55,798 nt of DNA. Source: Pseudomonas proteolytica (GTDB taxonomy: Bacteria > Pseudomonadota > Gammaproteobacteria > Pseudomonadales > Pseudomonadaceae). A program made the position numbers and the translations under genes. Below, in pieces: positions 14,078-22,007 of the stretch; the stretch's first letter is position 1, and each line of letters starts with the position of its first letter. Under the pieces are notes generated by a model, which did no database searches, was not told the DNA's origin, and saw only the letters and a list, made by a program, of their open reading frames with translations. Location: contig NZ_VFEV01000043.1 of assembly GCF_007858275.1 (NCBI RefSeq), positions 1 through 55,798 on the forward strand, in the 5' to 3' direction.

Positions 14078-14709
14078 CCGACTACACCGAACTGCAGCGT
14101 CTGGCCGAGCATCATCTTTCGCTTGGCCATGCCTACACGGTAGCAACTCCATCCGCAGTCCTGGCCCTGATCGCCGAGAACGATCGGCTTCGGGAAGCGC
14201 ATGAGCAGATCTGCACGAATTACAACAAGGTCAGCTACGCGTCAGAAGAGCGAGGCAAGCAGATCGACCAGCTCAAGGCAGAGCTTGAACACACTGGGTA
14301 CGACCACGACCTGTTGCGCAATGAGCGCGACCAGCTAAAGGCCGAGAACGAGTCGCTGCGCGACGATATTGAGCAGACCCAGTACGACACCAACGCTTGG
14401 CGCAATGGTGAAGAGTCGGTCTGGATCGAGGTCTTTAACAGCGAAGGCGATGACCCATTCATCAGCGCTATCAGCGGCCAGATTACCGTCGAGCAGTTGG
14501 CCCTGATCCAGGCTGAGATCCTTGAATATCGGGAGGACTATTTCGAGAAGGGTTCGGGACTTTACGTTTTCAGGTGTGCCCATCACCAGGCCCATCACGA
14601 CAACGTAGGCATGACTGAGCCTGCTCACTGGGAGACTGACTTTGAGTCGTATAGCCCTTTCCCATGGGAAGAAGAGGCCGCCGCCATGGGCAATGGAGAG
14701 CAGTCATGA
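14074..14709 (+). CDS. Coiled-coil phage protein, 211 aa
   Basis: Begins MTDYTELQRLAEHHLSLGHA. The first 110 residues contain a long coiled coil with leucine-rich heptads (DRLREAHEQ...QIDQLKAELEHTGYDHDLLRNERDQLKAENESLRDDI). The C-terminal 100 residues look globular and acidic, with a Cys-His-rich patch (VFRCAHHQAHHDN). N-terminal homology to phage Ead/Ea22-like proteins is possible, but I cannot confirm it. It overlaps neighbours by 4 nt at both ends. Confidence 0.6.
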   Translation: MTDYTELQRLAEHHLSLGHAYTVATPSAVLALIAENDRLREAHEQICTNYNKVSYASEERGKQIDQLKAELEHTGYDHDLLRNERDQLKAENESLRDDIEQTQYDTNAWRNGEESVWIEVFNSEGDDPFISAISGQITVEQLALIQAEILEYREDYFEKGSGLYVFRCAHHQAHHDNVGMTEPAHWETDFESYSPFPWEEEAAAMGNGEQS

Positions 14710-15182
14710 ACCCGATCATCACTCACCAGATGCAACCGTGCGCTTACAGCTGCGTGTCGACCTGCATGGCAATGATCGTTGGCCGGCCGGCACAGGAAGT
14801 CATCGAAGAGATGCATCAGCCATATCGCGCCGGCGAGCTGACTTTGCGGCAGATGCTGGAGCGCCTCGGCGTTGAATACACGGCCTTCTTCAGTCTGGAC
14901 TGCCCACCGCTAGCCGATGAAGGCGTTTATATGTGCACGTCACCTTCGCTCAACATCGAAGGCGGCAACCATCAGATCCTGATCGAGGTTACCGACCAGG
15001 GCTACTTCGTATTTGACCCGGTGCAGGGTCGCGAGGATCGCAAATATTACGTGGCGCGCGGTCGCGGCGAGGGCATTCCGCTGGCGATCGACCTTGGCGG
15101 CTTCGTCGTCGACGCCTTTATCTCGCGTGAACATCTTTTGGCCCGGCGCGCCGGCGAACCTTTGACGGAGGTTGCAGCATGA
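14706..15182 (+). CDS. Putative C39-like cysteine peptidase, 158 aa
   Basis: Starts MNPIITHQMQPCAYSCVSTC at the ATG overlapping the previous stop (ATGA). The N-terminal motif Q-x-C...CVSTCMAMIVG resembles the Gln/Cys active-site helix of C39/BtrH-type papain-like peptidases. GGNHQILIEV (His near 92) and the following YFVFDPVQG (Asp near 104) fit the His and Asp positions of that fold. No transporter domain is present. Its substrate is unknown; host-protein cleavage or a non-catalytic role are both open. It overlaps the next gene by 4 nt. Confidence 0.55.
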   Translation: MNPIITHQMQPCAYSCVSTCMAMIVGRPAQEVIEEMHQPYRAGELTLRQMLERLGVEYTAFFSLDCPPLADEGVYMCTSPSLNIEGGNHQILIEVTDQGYFVFDPVQGREDRKYYVARGRGEGIPLAIDLGGFVVDAFISREHLLARRAGEPLTEVAA

Positions 15183-15694
15183 CCAAGCCTGCCAAGCCTC
15201 GCCCAATGCCCGTGTACCTGGTGCTGCGCCGTCTGGTCGACCCTGCCACCGGCAAGGAGGTGGCCGCTTTCGTGCCTTCCTCCGACGCTGACCGGTCGAT
15301 CCTTCGCGAGCGGGATTTCCGGATCAACACGAAGATCCGCGCCGACCTCAAGCAGCCGCGCAATCCTCGGTTCAATGGATTGGTCCACGGCCTGGGCCGG
15401 GTGCTGAGCCAGAACATCGAACGGTTCTCCGGAAAGCAGTCCCACGACGCAATCAAGGCCCTGCAGCTGGAGTCTGGCGTTTACTGCGACGAGGAGCTGT
15501 TCGACATCCCTGGTCTGGGCCAACTCACCCGCAAGACGCCGCGCAGCCTCTCGTACGACTCGATGGGCGAAGAGATCTTCCAAGACTTTTGGCGCCAGTG
15601 CTGCGCATACCTCGTGCTGCATGATTGGCCGACGCTCACCGAAGAGCGACTGACCGAGATGGCCGAGTTCGAAGCATTCAAGGAGGTCGCATGA
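15179..15694 (+). CDS. DUF1367-like phage protein, 171 aa
   Basis: The central part RINTKIRADLKQPRNPRFNGLVHGLGRVL (about 48-77) is typical of the DUF1367/NinB-region proteins of lambdoid phages, which carry a conserved PRN-x-RF motif. The rest is helical, ending in acidic segments. It is followed directly by NinG, matching the lambda nin region (ninB...ninG). The role is unknown, probably in recombination. The start ATG overlaps the previous TGA. Confidence 0.65.
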   Translation: MTKPAKPRPMPVYLVLRRLVDPATGKEVAAFVPSSDADRSILRERDFRINTKIRADLKQPRNPRFNGLVHGLGRVLSQNIERFSGKQSHDAIKALQLESGVYCDEELFDIPGLGQLTRKTPRSLSYDSMGEEIFQDFWRQCCAYLVLHDWPTLTEERLTEMAEFEAFKEVA

Positions 15695-16290
15695 GCCTCC
15701 AAGCCAAACAACCCAAGCCAAAGACCTGCAAGAACCCAGCATGCAGGGCCTCATTTGTCCCGCAGCGCCTCGGTCAGGCGGTGTGCAGCCCTAAGTGTGC
15801 GCTGGCCACCGTAGAGGTGCAGAAGGCCAAGGAGAAGAAGTCGCTGGCCCAGGCCGGCCGCCGGGAGATCAAGGTGCGCAAGGAGGCGCTCAAGACTCGT
15901 GGCTACCACATTCGCGAAGCACAGCAGGCGTTCAACGAGTACATCCGCACCCGGGACCAGGCCGCCGGCCACCTCTGCATATCCAGCGGCAAGCCATTGG
16001 ACTGGAGCGGTAACGCGGTAGATGCAGGCCATTACCGCAGCGTCGGCTCTGCGCCGCACCTGCGCTTCGATGAGCGCAACTGCCACGCACAGAGCAAGCA
16101 GGATAACCGATTCCTCTCCGGCAACGCGGTGGACTACCGGATTGGCCTGATCGCGCGCATCGGCCAGGAGGCGGTCGACGCCCTGGAATCCGACCAGAGC
16201 GTGCGCAAGTACACCGTGGATGAGATCAAGGTCATCAAGGCTGCGTACCGGGCAAAGACCAGAGAACTGAAGAAGGGGCAGGTAGCATGA
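15691..16290 (+). CDS. ninG: NinG (Rap) recombination protein
   Basis: 199 residues from the ATG at 15691, overlapping the previous stop. It has an N-terminal zinc-finger-like pattern (CKNPACRASF...AVCSPKCA, about residues 10-36), then a basic coiled-coil segment, then the NinG core HLCISSGKPL...VDAGHYRSVG...LRFDERNCHAQSKQDNRFLSG. These Cys/His/Asn motifs match the HNH-like Rap family, a structure-specific Holliday-junction endonuclease in lambda. Confidence 0.88.
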   Translation: MSLQAKQPKPKTCKNPACRASFVPQRLGQAVCSPKCALATVEVQKAKEKKSLAQAGRREIKVRKEALKTRGYHIREAQQAFNEYIRTRDQAAGHLCISSGKPLDWSGNAVDAGHYRSVGSAPHLRFDERNCHAQSKQDNRFLSGNAVDYRIGLIARIGQEAVDALESDQSVRKYTVDEIKVIKAAYRAKTRELKKGQVA

Positions 16291-16868
16291 AGATCAACTC
16301 AGCGCGCCAGGCGTGGCATGACTGCAAATACAACCCGGCCCCGGGCCAGACCTCTGATGTTGTGCAATTGGGCGTGGTGGTGCAGAACACCGAGCGCGGC
16401 CCTACGGCGAATCATGCGGTGCATGGGGCGCTGGCGGGGCATATCCAGTCGGCAATCGCTCGGCTACATCCGCAGATCCGCGTCTTCGGCGACTTCATGT
16501 ACGCCGCTGAGCAGAGCGACGACATCCGTGAGGCAGCCGAGGAGGTGGTATTCCTGGCAGTGCAGAGCAAGTCGCCACGCATGACGGCGGCCAAGCGGGA
16601 GAAGCTGGAGTATGTGGTGAAGGGCGTCATGCGTCGGTACCAGTACATGCACCAGGGCGGCCAGTCGGCCAACGAAGACCCGTTCGCCAATCCCGAGAAG
16701 TTCAGGGAGTGGATGTGGCAGTTCTACGGTGTGCGCCTGGAGTCGGTTCGATGGGATCGGGAGTGGGGTGGCTATATCAAGCTCGCATTCGAGTGCTGCG
16801 AGGATCTGGACCGCCGAGCGCTCAGCCCGGTTGCGGCGGTAATTTACGAAATGCGCGAGGCCGCTTGA
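16287..16868 (+). CDS. Phage protein at the Q position, 193 aa (candidate antiterminator)
   Basis: Begins MKINSARQAWHDCKYNPAPG. It is the last early gene, between ninG and the late-operon leader, where lambdoid phages encode the late antiterminator Q (lambda Q is 207 aa). It has a mixed fold and a Trp-rich C-terminal part (WMWQFYGVRLESVRWDREWGGY). I see no diagnostic Q motif, so the functional suggestion rests on position and size, and on the promoter-terminator arrangement that follows. Confidence 0.45.
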   Translation: MKINSARQAWHDCKYNPAPGQTSDVVQLGVVVQNTERGPTANHAVHGALAGHIQSAIARLHPQIRVFGDFMYAAEQSDDIREAAEEVVFLAVQSKSPRMTAAKREKLEYVVKGVMRRYQYMHQGGQSANEDPFANPEKFREWMWQFYGVRLESVRWDREWGGYIKLAFECCEDLDRRALSPVAAVIYEMREAA

Positions 16869-16875
16869 GGCCCTA

Positions 16876-16904
16876 TTGCGTTCCCGCTCGGCTGGTGGCA
16901 TATT
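16876..16904 (+). promoter_or_regulatory. Candidate late promoter (pR'-like)
   Basis: TTGCGT, a 17-bp spacer and CATATT sit 8 nt after the Q-position gene stop. It is a weak match to sigma-70 consensus. It is followed at 16954-16982 by a strong terminator, reproducing the lambda pR'-tR' layout in which Q lets polymerase read through. Confidence 0.3.
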
Positions 16905-16953
16905 AGCGCCATCCTGATAATTTTGCCTTCGGCAACTTAATTACTGATCCAAG

Positions 16954-16982
16954 AAAACCCGGCCATCGAGCCGGGTTTTTTA
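16954..16982 (+). terminator. Strong terminator in the late leader (tR'-like)
   Basis: The stem AAAACCCGGC/GCCGGGTTTT with loop CATCGA is followed by a T-run. It is located 90 bases after the last early gene and 320 bases before the holin-like genes. It would block late transcription unless antiterminated. A tiny TGCC-TTC-GGCA hairpin precedes it. Confidence 0.8.
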
Positions 16983-17304
16983 TTGCTCAAAATTCACTGC
17001 AGCCAGGGCAGCCCTCGGGAGGCCTGGACGCTGATAAGCCGGTAGTGCAGCGCTACGGAAAAACACCGGCAGCCCGTGCACTCTGACCTCACATGCTTGT
17101 GGAGTGGCGCGAGACAGGAAGGGCGAGATCGATGCATTGGGGCGTCGACGCTTGGATTGTCTCTGGCAGACAGCGCGGAAAGACGCGCACACTTATTCAG
17201 GGCCTCGACATTGATCGGGGCCTTTTCGTTTTCGGCCCCGCCACACCCATTGCCCCGAGCTGGGAGTGCTGCCGGGACTGATTCAACTCGCAATGGAGAG
17301 AGCA
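16983..17304. other. Non-coding leader between tR'-like terminator and holin
   Basis: About 320 bases with no convincing gene. I see a CCAGG/CCTGG inverted repeat near 17000-17025, and a GGCC...GGGGCC hairpin with following Ts at 17201-17232 that looks like a second weak terminator in the late leader. No tRNA-like fold was recognised. Confidence 0.4.
17201..17232 (+). terminator. Second hairpin in the late leader
   Basis: GGCC-t-CGA pairs with TCG-g-GGCC around a 5-6 nt loop, followed by TTTTCGTTTT. It is an imperfect but plausible terminator upstream of the holin-like genes. Confidence 0.45.
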
Positions 17305-17628
17305 ATGGCAGAACCAGCGAGCACAGCCGCCAGCGTATTGCTGGTGAAGTACGGCGTGGTCATGGCTGCATTCATTGGCTCGATCTTGTCTCTTGGCTTC
17401 CTCAGAGATCTGACTCGGGGCCAGGCAGCCGCAGCGGTGGCCACCGGCTTCTTTTTCTCTGTGTACCTGACACAGCCCGTCACTGGCTGGCTCGCTACAA
17501 GACTGGAACTTGTAGTAGACGACAACCTCCTGTGCGGTGTTGCCTTCGTACTTGGCCTGACCGCCATGAACATCATCCCAGCCATCAAAGCAGTCATAGG
17601 GTCTTTCCCGACGACGCGAGGTGCCTGA
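17305..17628 (+). CDS. Holin-like membrane protein 1, 107 aa
   Basis: Starts MAEPASTAASVLLVKYGVVM at the ATG at 17305 with GGAGAG upstream. It contains about three hydrophobic stretches (about 8-30, 42-65, 75-92), a size and topology common to class I/II holins, which form membrane lesions to release the endolysin. In this phage the holin-like pair opens the late operon, far from the endolysin at 42514. The short polar C-terminus is typical. Sequence similarity to a named holin family was not recognised. Confidence 0.65.
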   Translation: MAEPASTAASVLLVKYGVVMAAFIGSILSLGFLRDLTRGQAAAAVATGFFFSVYLTQPVTGWLATRLELVVDDNLLCGVAFVLGLTAMNIIPAIKAVIGSFPTTRGA

Positions 17629-17629
17629 C

Positions 17630-17902
17630 ATGAACAGCATCCTAGTTTCAGTGATGGGGGTATTTGATGCGCTTCTGTGCGTATTGGTGGCCCTGGCTGC
17701 GTGTGACTATCTTCGCCGGATTCGCCCCGTAGACCAGCCGCTTCTGTGTTCAGCCTTCTACCTGGTAGCCATTGGTGCGTTCGGCGCGTTCGTGACCGCC
17801 ATCCAAGGCCATTGGGTCAACCCGTTCGGCGTGATGCTTCATGCCGGTGTGGTGGCTTATGCCTGGGCGAGACGCGGCTATGTCTTCGGCAAGGTCGAAT
17901 AA
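17630..17902 (+). CDS. Holin-like membrane protein 2, 90 aa
   Basis: Begins MNSILVSVMGVFDALLCVLV at the ATG at 17630, one base after the previous stop, with GAGG 8 nt upstream. Three hydrophobic segments are visible (about 5-25, 40-60, 65-80). Two adjacent small membrane genes suggest a holin/antiholin or holin/accessory pair. The order of roles cannot be told from sequence. Confidence 0.6.
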   Translation: MNSILVSVMGVFDALLCVLVALAACDYLRRIRPVDQPLLCSAFYLVAIGAFGAFVTAIQGHWVNPFGVMLHAGVVAYAWARRGYVFGKVE

Positions 17903-17955
17903 TCCGCGCCACGTTTTCGAATGTGCCAAATCGTGGCGCGCAATTGGAGTAGGGC

Positions 17956-18198
17956 ATGAGCGACCAATCAGGCGAACACGTCCACTACAGGGATGATGGC
18001 CGAGGCCGGCGTTAGGTGATCATCGACGGCCAGCCCGCTACACACGTGATCTGGTGCGACACAAAGGCCGGTATCGCAGTTGTTGCCGACCAGCCGATCA
18101 AGTCCACCGATGGCGAGACAGTCGACTTTCACCCGGTATGGGGTGAGATCAAGGTGATCCCAATTGAACAGGCCTCTTCCCCCGGCGAACCTGCTTGA
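17956..18198 (+). pseudogene. Phage gene split by an in-frame amber codon
   Basis: The ATG at 17956 follows a good GGAG and reads MSDQSGEHVHYRDDGRGRR, then TAG at 18013-18015. The same frame continues without further stops for another 60 codons as VIIDGQPATHVIWCDTKAGI and so on, to 18196-18198. The two parts look like one protein. A GTG follows the TAG directly, so reinitiation could rescue the C-terminal part. Explanations are a point mutation making a pseudogene, a sequencing error, or readthrough. The tail of the frame overlaps the metallopeptidase gene. Confidence 0.6.
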
Positions 18199-18787
18199 GC
18201 TGTCCGATCTCTCCGACTTCGGTATCCGCCTGACGCCTGCGCCCGAAGTGTGGGAGTGGCTCCAGGCCGAGATCCTTGCTGACACCGGCAGCATTCACAA
18301 TGAAGACCATGCTCATCTACTGGATGCAGACATCCGGATCATGTGGGCCTCGTCTAGCTTCGAGAAGCAGGGTCGTACAATTCTAGGCCAGGCCGAGCAG
18401 GTAGCGTTCCGCGCTGGTGGCTGGCAGAAGGCCCGGATGGAACAACAGATGCGTGATTGGTTCGGCGATGTGCCGGCCTTCATCATCACCTTGGCTGCCG
18501 ACTACTGCGCCCAGTGCAGCGACCTTGAGTTCTGTGCGCTCCTGGAGCACGAGCTTTACCACATTGCTCATGCCATGGATAAGTACGGTCAGCCAGCCTT
18601 CACCAAAGAAGGGGCGCCGAAGCTCGAGATGCGTGGCCACGATGTCGAGGAGTTCGTCGGTGTCGTCCGCCGCTACGGTGCAAGCCCTGACGTTCAAGCG
18701 TTGGTGGATGCTGCAAACAGTCCTGCTGAGGTGGGGAAATTGAACATTGCGAGGGCCTGCGGAACCTGTCTGCTGAGATCGGCCTGA
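18164..18787 (+). CDS. Putative phage metallopeptidase (HExxH), 207 aa
   Basis: The zinc-protease motif HELYHIAH is at about residues 129-136, in a helix, with Cys-rich ADYCAQCSDLEFCALLEHE just upstream and a downstream RGHDVEEFVGVVRRYG that may give the third ligand. This arrangement matches the putative phage metallopeptidase family found beside phage terminase genes. Start is a TTG (LNRPLPPANLLEL) with AAGGTG about 8 nt upstream. It lies between the holins and the small terminase. The substrate is unknown. Confidence 0.75.
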   Translation: MNRPLPPANLLELSDLSDFGIRLTPAPEVWEWLQAEILADTGSIHNEDHAHLLDADIRIMWASSSFEKQGRTILGQAEQVAFRAGGWQKARMEQQMRDWFGDVPAFIITLAADYCAQCSDLEFCALLEHELYHIAHAMDKYGQPAFTKEGAPKLEMRGHDVEEFVGVVRRYGASPDVQALVDAANSPAEVGKLNIARACGTCLLRSA

Positions 18788-18818
18788 TTCTTGACAGGCT
18801 CTAGACGGATGAGAATTT

Positions 18819-19295
18819 ATGGCAGCCCTGAAAAATGAGGTTAAGAGCTTCATCGTTCAGGCGCTGGCGTGCTTTGACACCCCCTCCCAGGTGGTGGAAG
18901 CCGTCAAGAACGAATACGGGGTTGTGGTGAGCCGCCAGCAGGTGGAGACGCACGACCCAACCAAGTCTGCTGGGAAGGGGCTGGCGGTGAAGTGGGTGAC
19001 CCTGTTTCACGATACTCGTAAGCGATTCCGCGAAGAGACCGCAGAGATACCCATCGCCAACCGCGCCTATCGACTTCGTGGCCTGGGACGAATGGCTGAG
19101 AAGGCCGAGAGCATGCGCAACCTGGCGCTGACCGCTCAGCTGTACGAGCAGGCCGCCAAAGAGGTGGGCGACGTCTACGTGAATCGCCGCCTCGAACCTG
19201 AGAAACCTCTGGGCTCCCAAGCGGACCAGCAGCACGCCGTTGCTGAGTACACCTTGGAGCCTGATGAGAATGTCCCCGCTACCCCGTACCTTTGA
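18819..19295 (+). CDS. Terminase small subunit, DUF2280
   Basis: 158 residues. The N-terminal 75 residues (MAALKNEVKSFIVQALACFD...YGVVVSRQQVETHDPTK) match the DUF2280 pattern: a helix-turn-helix-like region that recognises phage DNA. The C-terminal half holds coiled-coil helices (MAEKAESMRNLALTAQLYEQ) for oligomerisation. Its 3' end overlaps the large-subunit gene. It starts headful or cos packaging together with that gene. Confidence 0.85.
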   Translation: MAALKNEVKSFIVQALACFDTPSQVVEAVKNEYGVVVSRQQVETHDPTKSAGKGLAVKWVTLFHDTRKRFREETAEIPIANRAYRLRGLGRMAEKAESMRNLALTAQLYEQAAKEVGDVYVNRRLEPEKPLGSQADQQHAVAEYTLEPDENVPATPYL

Positions 19296-20592
19296 CCCAC
19301 CAGTGAAACTGACGACCAAGCAGGCGAACATTTACTGCTGGGGCTTCCAGCCTGAGGCCCGCTTCCGCGATGCGGTGTGTGGCCGCCGGTTCGGCAAGAC
19401 GTTCCTGGGCAAGGCCGAAATGCGCCGTGCTGCCCGCCTGGCTGCTGAGTGGGGCGTGAGTGTTGAGGACGAGATCTGGTATGGCGCGCCGACGTTCAAA
19501 CAGGCCAAGCGCGTGTTCTGGCGGCGACTGAAGCAGGCTATCCCCGAAGCATGGCGTGCACACCGCCCGAACGAGACGGAATGCTCGATCACCCTTAAGT
19601 CCGGCCACGTCATGCGCGTGGTGGGGCTCGACAACTACGACAACCTGCGCGGCTCCGGCCTGTTCTTCGTCCTGGTGGATGAATGGGCCGACTGCCCGTG
19701 GGCGGCGTGGGAAGAAGTTCTGCGGCCGATGCTATCGACTTGTCAGTACCAGATTCCTGACGTTGGTATGCGAAAGGGAGGCCATGCACTTCGCATTGGC
19801 ACTCCGAAGGGCTTCAACCACTGCTACGACACTTATCTGGACGGTAAACCAGGTGGCGAGCCGGACCACAAGAGCTGGCAGTACACCTCGTTACAAGGCG
19901 GCAACGTTCCTCCTGAAGAGCTTGAGGCGGCACGCCGGAAGATGGACCCGCGCACCTTCCGGCAAGAGTACGAAGCCGGCTTTGAGAACTACGCGGGCGT
20001 CGTCTACTACACGTTCAATCGCGACGAGTGCCGAACCAGCGAGCGAATCAAGCCGGGCGAGGCGTTGCACATCGGCATGGACTTCAACGTCATGAAGATG
20101 GCGGCCGTTGTCTATGTCGTGCGTAACGATTTGCCGATGGCCCTGGATGAGTTTCACGGTGTTCGGGACACACCGGAGATGATCGAGAAGATCCAGGCAC
20201 GATTCCCTGGGCACTCGGTGGCGGTCTATCCCGACGCCAGCGGGCAGAACACCAGCAGCAATAACGCGAGCGAGTCCGACTTGTCTCTGCTGAAAAAAGC
20301 AAAATTCACGGTGATCGTCGACTCCACAAACCCTGGTGTGAAAGACCGCGTGAACTCGGTAAACGCCATGTTCCTGAACGCCTACGGCGAGCGACGACTG
20401 AAGGTCAATATCGACCAGTGCCCTCAGCTCACCTTGTGCCTGGAGCGACAGACCTACACCGACAAGGGCGAGCCGGACAAAGACCCGAAGAAGGGTCATG
20501 ACCACATGAACGACGCCGCCGGCTACTTCATCGCCAAGCGCTATCCGATCAAAGCGATCGTCACTTCTATCAAAATGGGATACGCCCGATGA
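19270..20592 (+). CDS. Terminase large subunit
   Basis: 440 residues. The ATPase domain has Walker A CGRRFGKT (37-44) and Walker B FVLVDEW (about 133-139). The nuclease domain has acidic residues in HIGMDFNV (about 273), VYPDASG (about 321) and DHMNDAAGYF (about 414-420). It powers DNA packaging into the procapsid and cuts the concatemer. The ATG at 19270 was chosen over 19264 for better spacing to GGAG. It overlaps the small-subunit gene by 26 nt and the portal gene by 4. Confidence 0.95.
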   Translation: MSPLPRTFDPPVKLTTKQANIYCWGFQPEARFRDAVCGRRFGKTFLGKAEMRRAARLAAEWGVSVEDEIWYGAPTFKQAKRVFWRRLKQAIPEAWRAHRPNETECSITLKSGHVMRVVGLDNYDNLRGSGLFFVLVDEWADCPWAAWEEVLRPMLSTCQYQIPDVGMRKGGHALRIGTPKGFNHCYDTYLDGKPGGEPDHKSWQYTSLQGGNVPPEELEAARRKMDPRTFRQEYEAGFENYAGVVYYTFNRDECRTSERIKPGEALHIGMDFNVMKMAAVVYVVRNDLPMALDEFHGVRDTPEMIEKIQARFPGHSVAVYPDASGQNTSSNNASESDLSLLKKAKFTVIVDSTNPGVKDRVNSVNAMFLNAYGERRLKVNIDQCPQLTLCLERQTYTDKGEPDKDPKKGHDHMNDAAGYFIAKRYPIKAIVTSIKMGYAR

Positions 20593-22007
20593 GCAACGAC
20601 GTCTCCTTCAAGCGGGCGGAATACATAGCTGTGCTGGATCGCTGGGCAACCGTTCGCGACGTCTGTGCCGGCCAGCACCGGGTTGTCGACCGACTGCCGT
20701 ACATCAACTCACACGACAAGTCGCCTGAGAACCTAGACCGGAACAAGGCCTATCGCGAACGTGCGGTATTCAAGAACGCCACTGGGCACACCCGTAACGG
20801 GCTGCTCGGCCTGGCGTTCCACAAAGACCCAACGTTGACGGTGTCGAAGAAGCTGGAATACCTGCAGGACAACGCCAACGGTTCGGGCGTGAGCATCTAC
20901 CAGCACTCGCAGGGCACGCTAGAGAAGGTGCTTGAGGCCGGTCGGCATGGCCTGTACGTCGACTATCACCAGGACGACGGTATCGGCGGCCACTCGGTGA
21001 TCCTTTCCTACTGCGCCGAGGACATCATCAACTGGCGCACGGGAATGGTTAACGGCCATAGTGTGTTGACCCTAGTGGTGCTGCGCGAGTCGCCAGAGAT
21101 ACCTGAAGGCTTTGGTTTCAAGACGGTTGAGCAGTACCGGGAGCTGGCGCTGGAAGACGACGGTTTCGTTTGCCGCGTTTGGCGCCGGTCTGGGCCTAAA
21201 GGTGGCGGGCCACTGGCAGTCATCGACGAGTTCAAGCCCGAAGGTGTAACCGGTCGCCTCAAGGAGATCCCGTTCACCTTCGTCGGTGCACAGAACAACG
21301 ATCCAAGCATCGACGAGTCGCCGCTCTACGACATCGCCATGATCAACCTGGGCCATTACCGGAACAGTGCCGATTACGAAGACAGCGTTTTCTGGTGTGG
21401 GCAGGCACAGCCTTGGATCAGTGGTTTGGATGAGCAGTGGGTAAAGCTGCTCGAGGCAAAGGGTGTCTACGTCGGATCGCGCGCGCCGATGCTTCTGCCT
21501 GCTGGTAGTGCATTTGGCTATGCACAGCCCGCTCCGAACACTCTGGTCAAGGAGGCCATGGGCGACAAGAACCAGATGATGATCGAGCTGGGCGCCCGGA
21601 TGGTGGTTGCGTCACTTGCTACCAAGACCGCTACGGAGTCCCGCGGCGATCAGTCAGCCTCGACATCGGTGCTGGCCGGGTGCGTGGCGAACGTCAGCGA
21701 GGCCTACACCCGGGCAATCATGTGGTGCTGCGCTTACATGGGCATCACCGACAAGAAGGTCGCCTACCAGGTCAATCAAGAGTTCGTCGAGCTGACGGCC
21801 GATCCGCAGATGATCACGGCCTTGGTGGGCTTGTGGCAGAACGGTGGCTTCGCGAAAGCGGATCTTCGAGCCTACCTACGCAAGCTTGGACTGATCGCAC
21901 CAGAGCGCACCGACCAACAGATCGACGGCGAGCTGGAAGAGCAGGGCGACGGCCTGGGCCTGGACGACGAGGACAAAGTAGATGGCGGTGAACCAAGCGA
22001 TACTTGA
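20589..22007 (+). CDS. Portal protein, DUF4055 family
   Basis: 472 residues, with the family's N-terminal pattern (AEYIAVLDRWATVRDVCAGQ...LPYINSHDKSPENLDRNKAYRERAVFKNATGHTRNGLLGLAF). It is expected to form the dodecameric ring at the capsid vertex through which DNA is packaged. The acidic C-terminal tail (about 440-472, LEEQGDGLGLDDEDKV) overlaps the next gene by 26 nt. Position between the terminase and head genes fits. Confidence 0.9.
   Translation: MSNDVSFKRAEYIAVLDRWATVRDVCAGQHRVVDRLPYINSHDKSPENLDRNKAYRERAVFKNATGHTRNGLLGLAFHKDPTLTVSKKLEYLQDNANGSGVSIYQHSQGTLEKVLEAGRHGLYVDYHQDDGIGGHSVILSYCAEDIINWRTGMVNGHSVLTLVVLRESPEIPEGFGFKTVEQYRELALEDDGFVCRVWRRSGPKGGGPLAVIDEFKPEGVTGRLKEIPFTFVGAQNNDPSIDESPLYDIAMINLGHYRNSADYEDSVFWCGQAQPWISGLDEQWVKLLEAKGVYVGSRAPMLLPAGSAFGYAQPAPNTLVKEAMGDKNQMMIELGARMVVASLATKTATESRGDQSASTSVLAGCVANVSEAYTRAIMWCCAYMGITDKKVAYQVNQEFVELTADPQMITALVGLWQNGGFAKADLRAYLRKLGLIAPERTDQQIDGELEEQGDGLGLDDEDKVDGGEPSDT

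Noticed and set aside
16983..17200. Possible tRNA or tmRNA in the late leader
   Set aside because: Inverted repeats are present but no cloverleaf with a T-arm GTTCRANNC and a matching acceptor could be drawn.
17076..17633. 185-codon plus frame overlapping the holin-like gene
   Set aside because: It overlaps the membrane gene out of frame, and the translation is Ser/Arg/His-rich without a domain.
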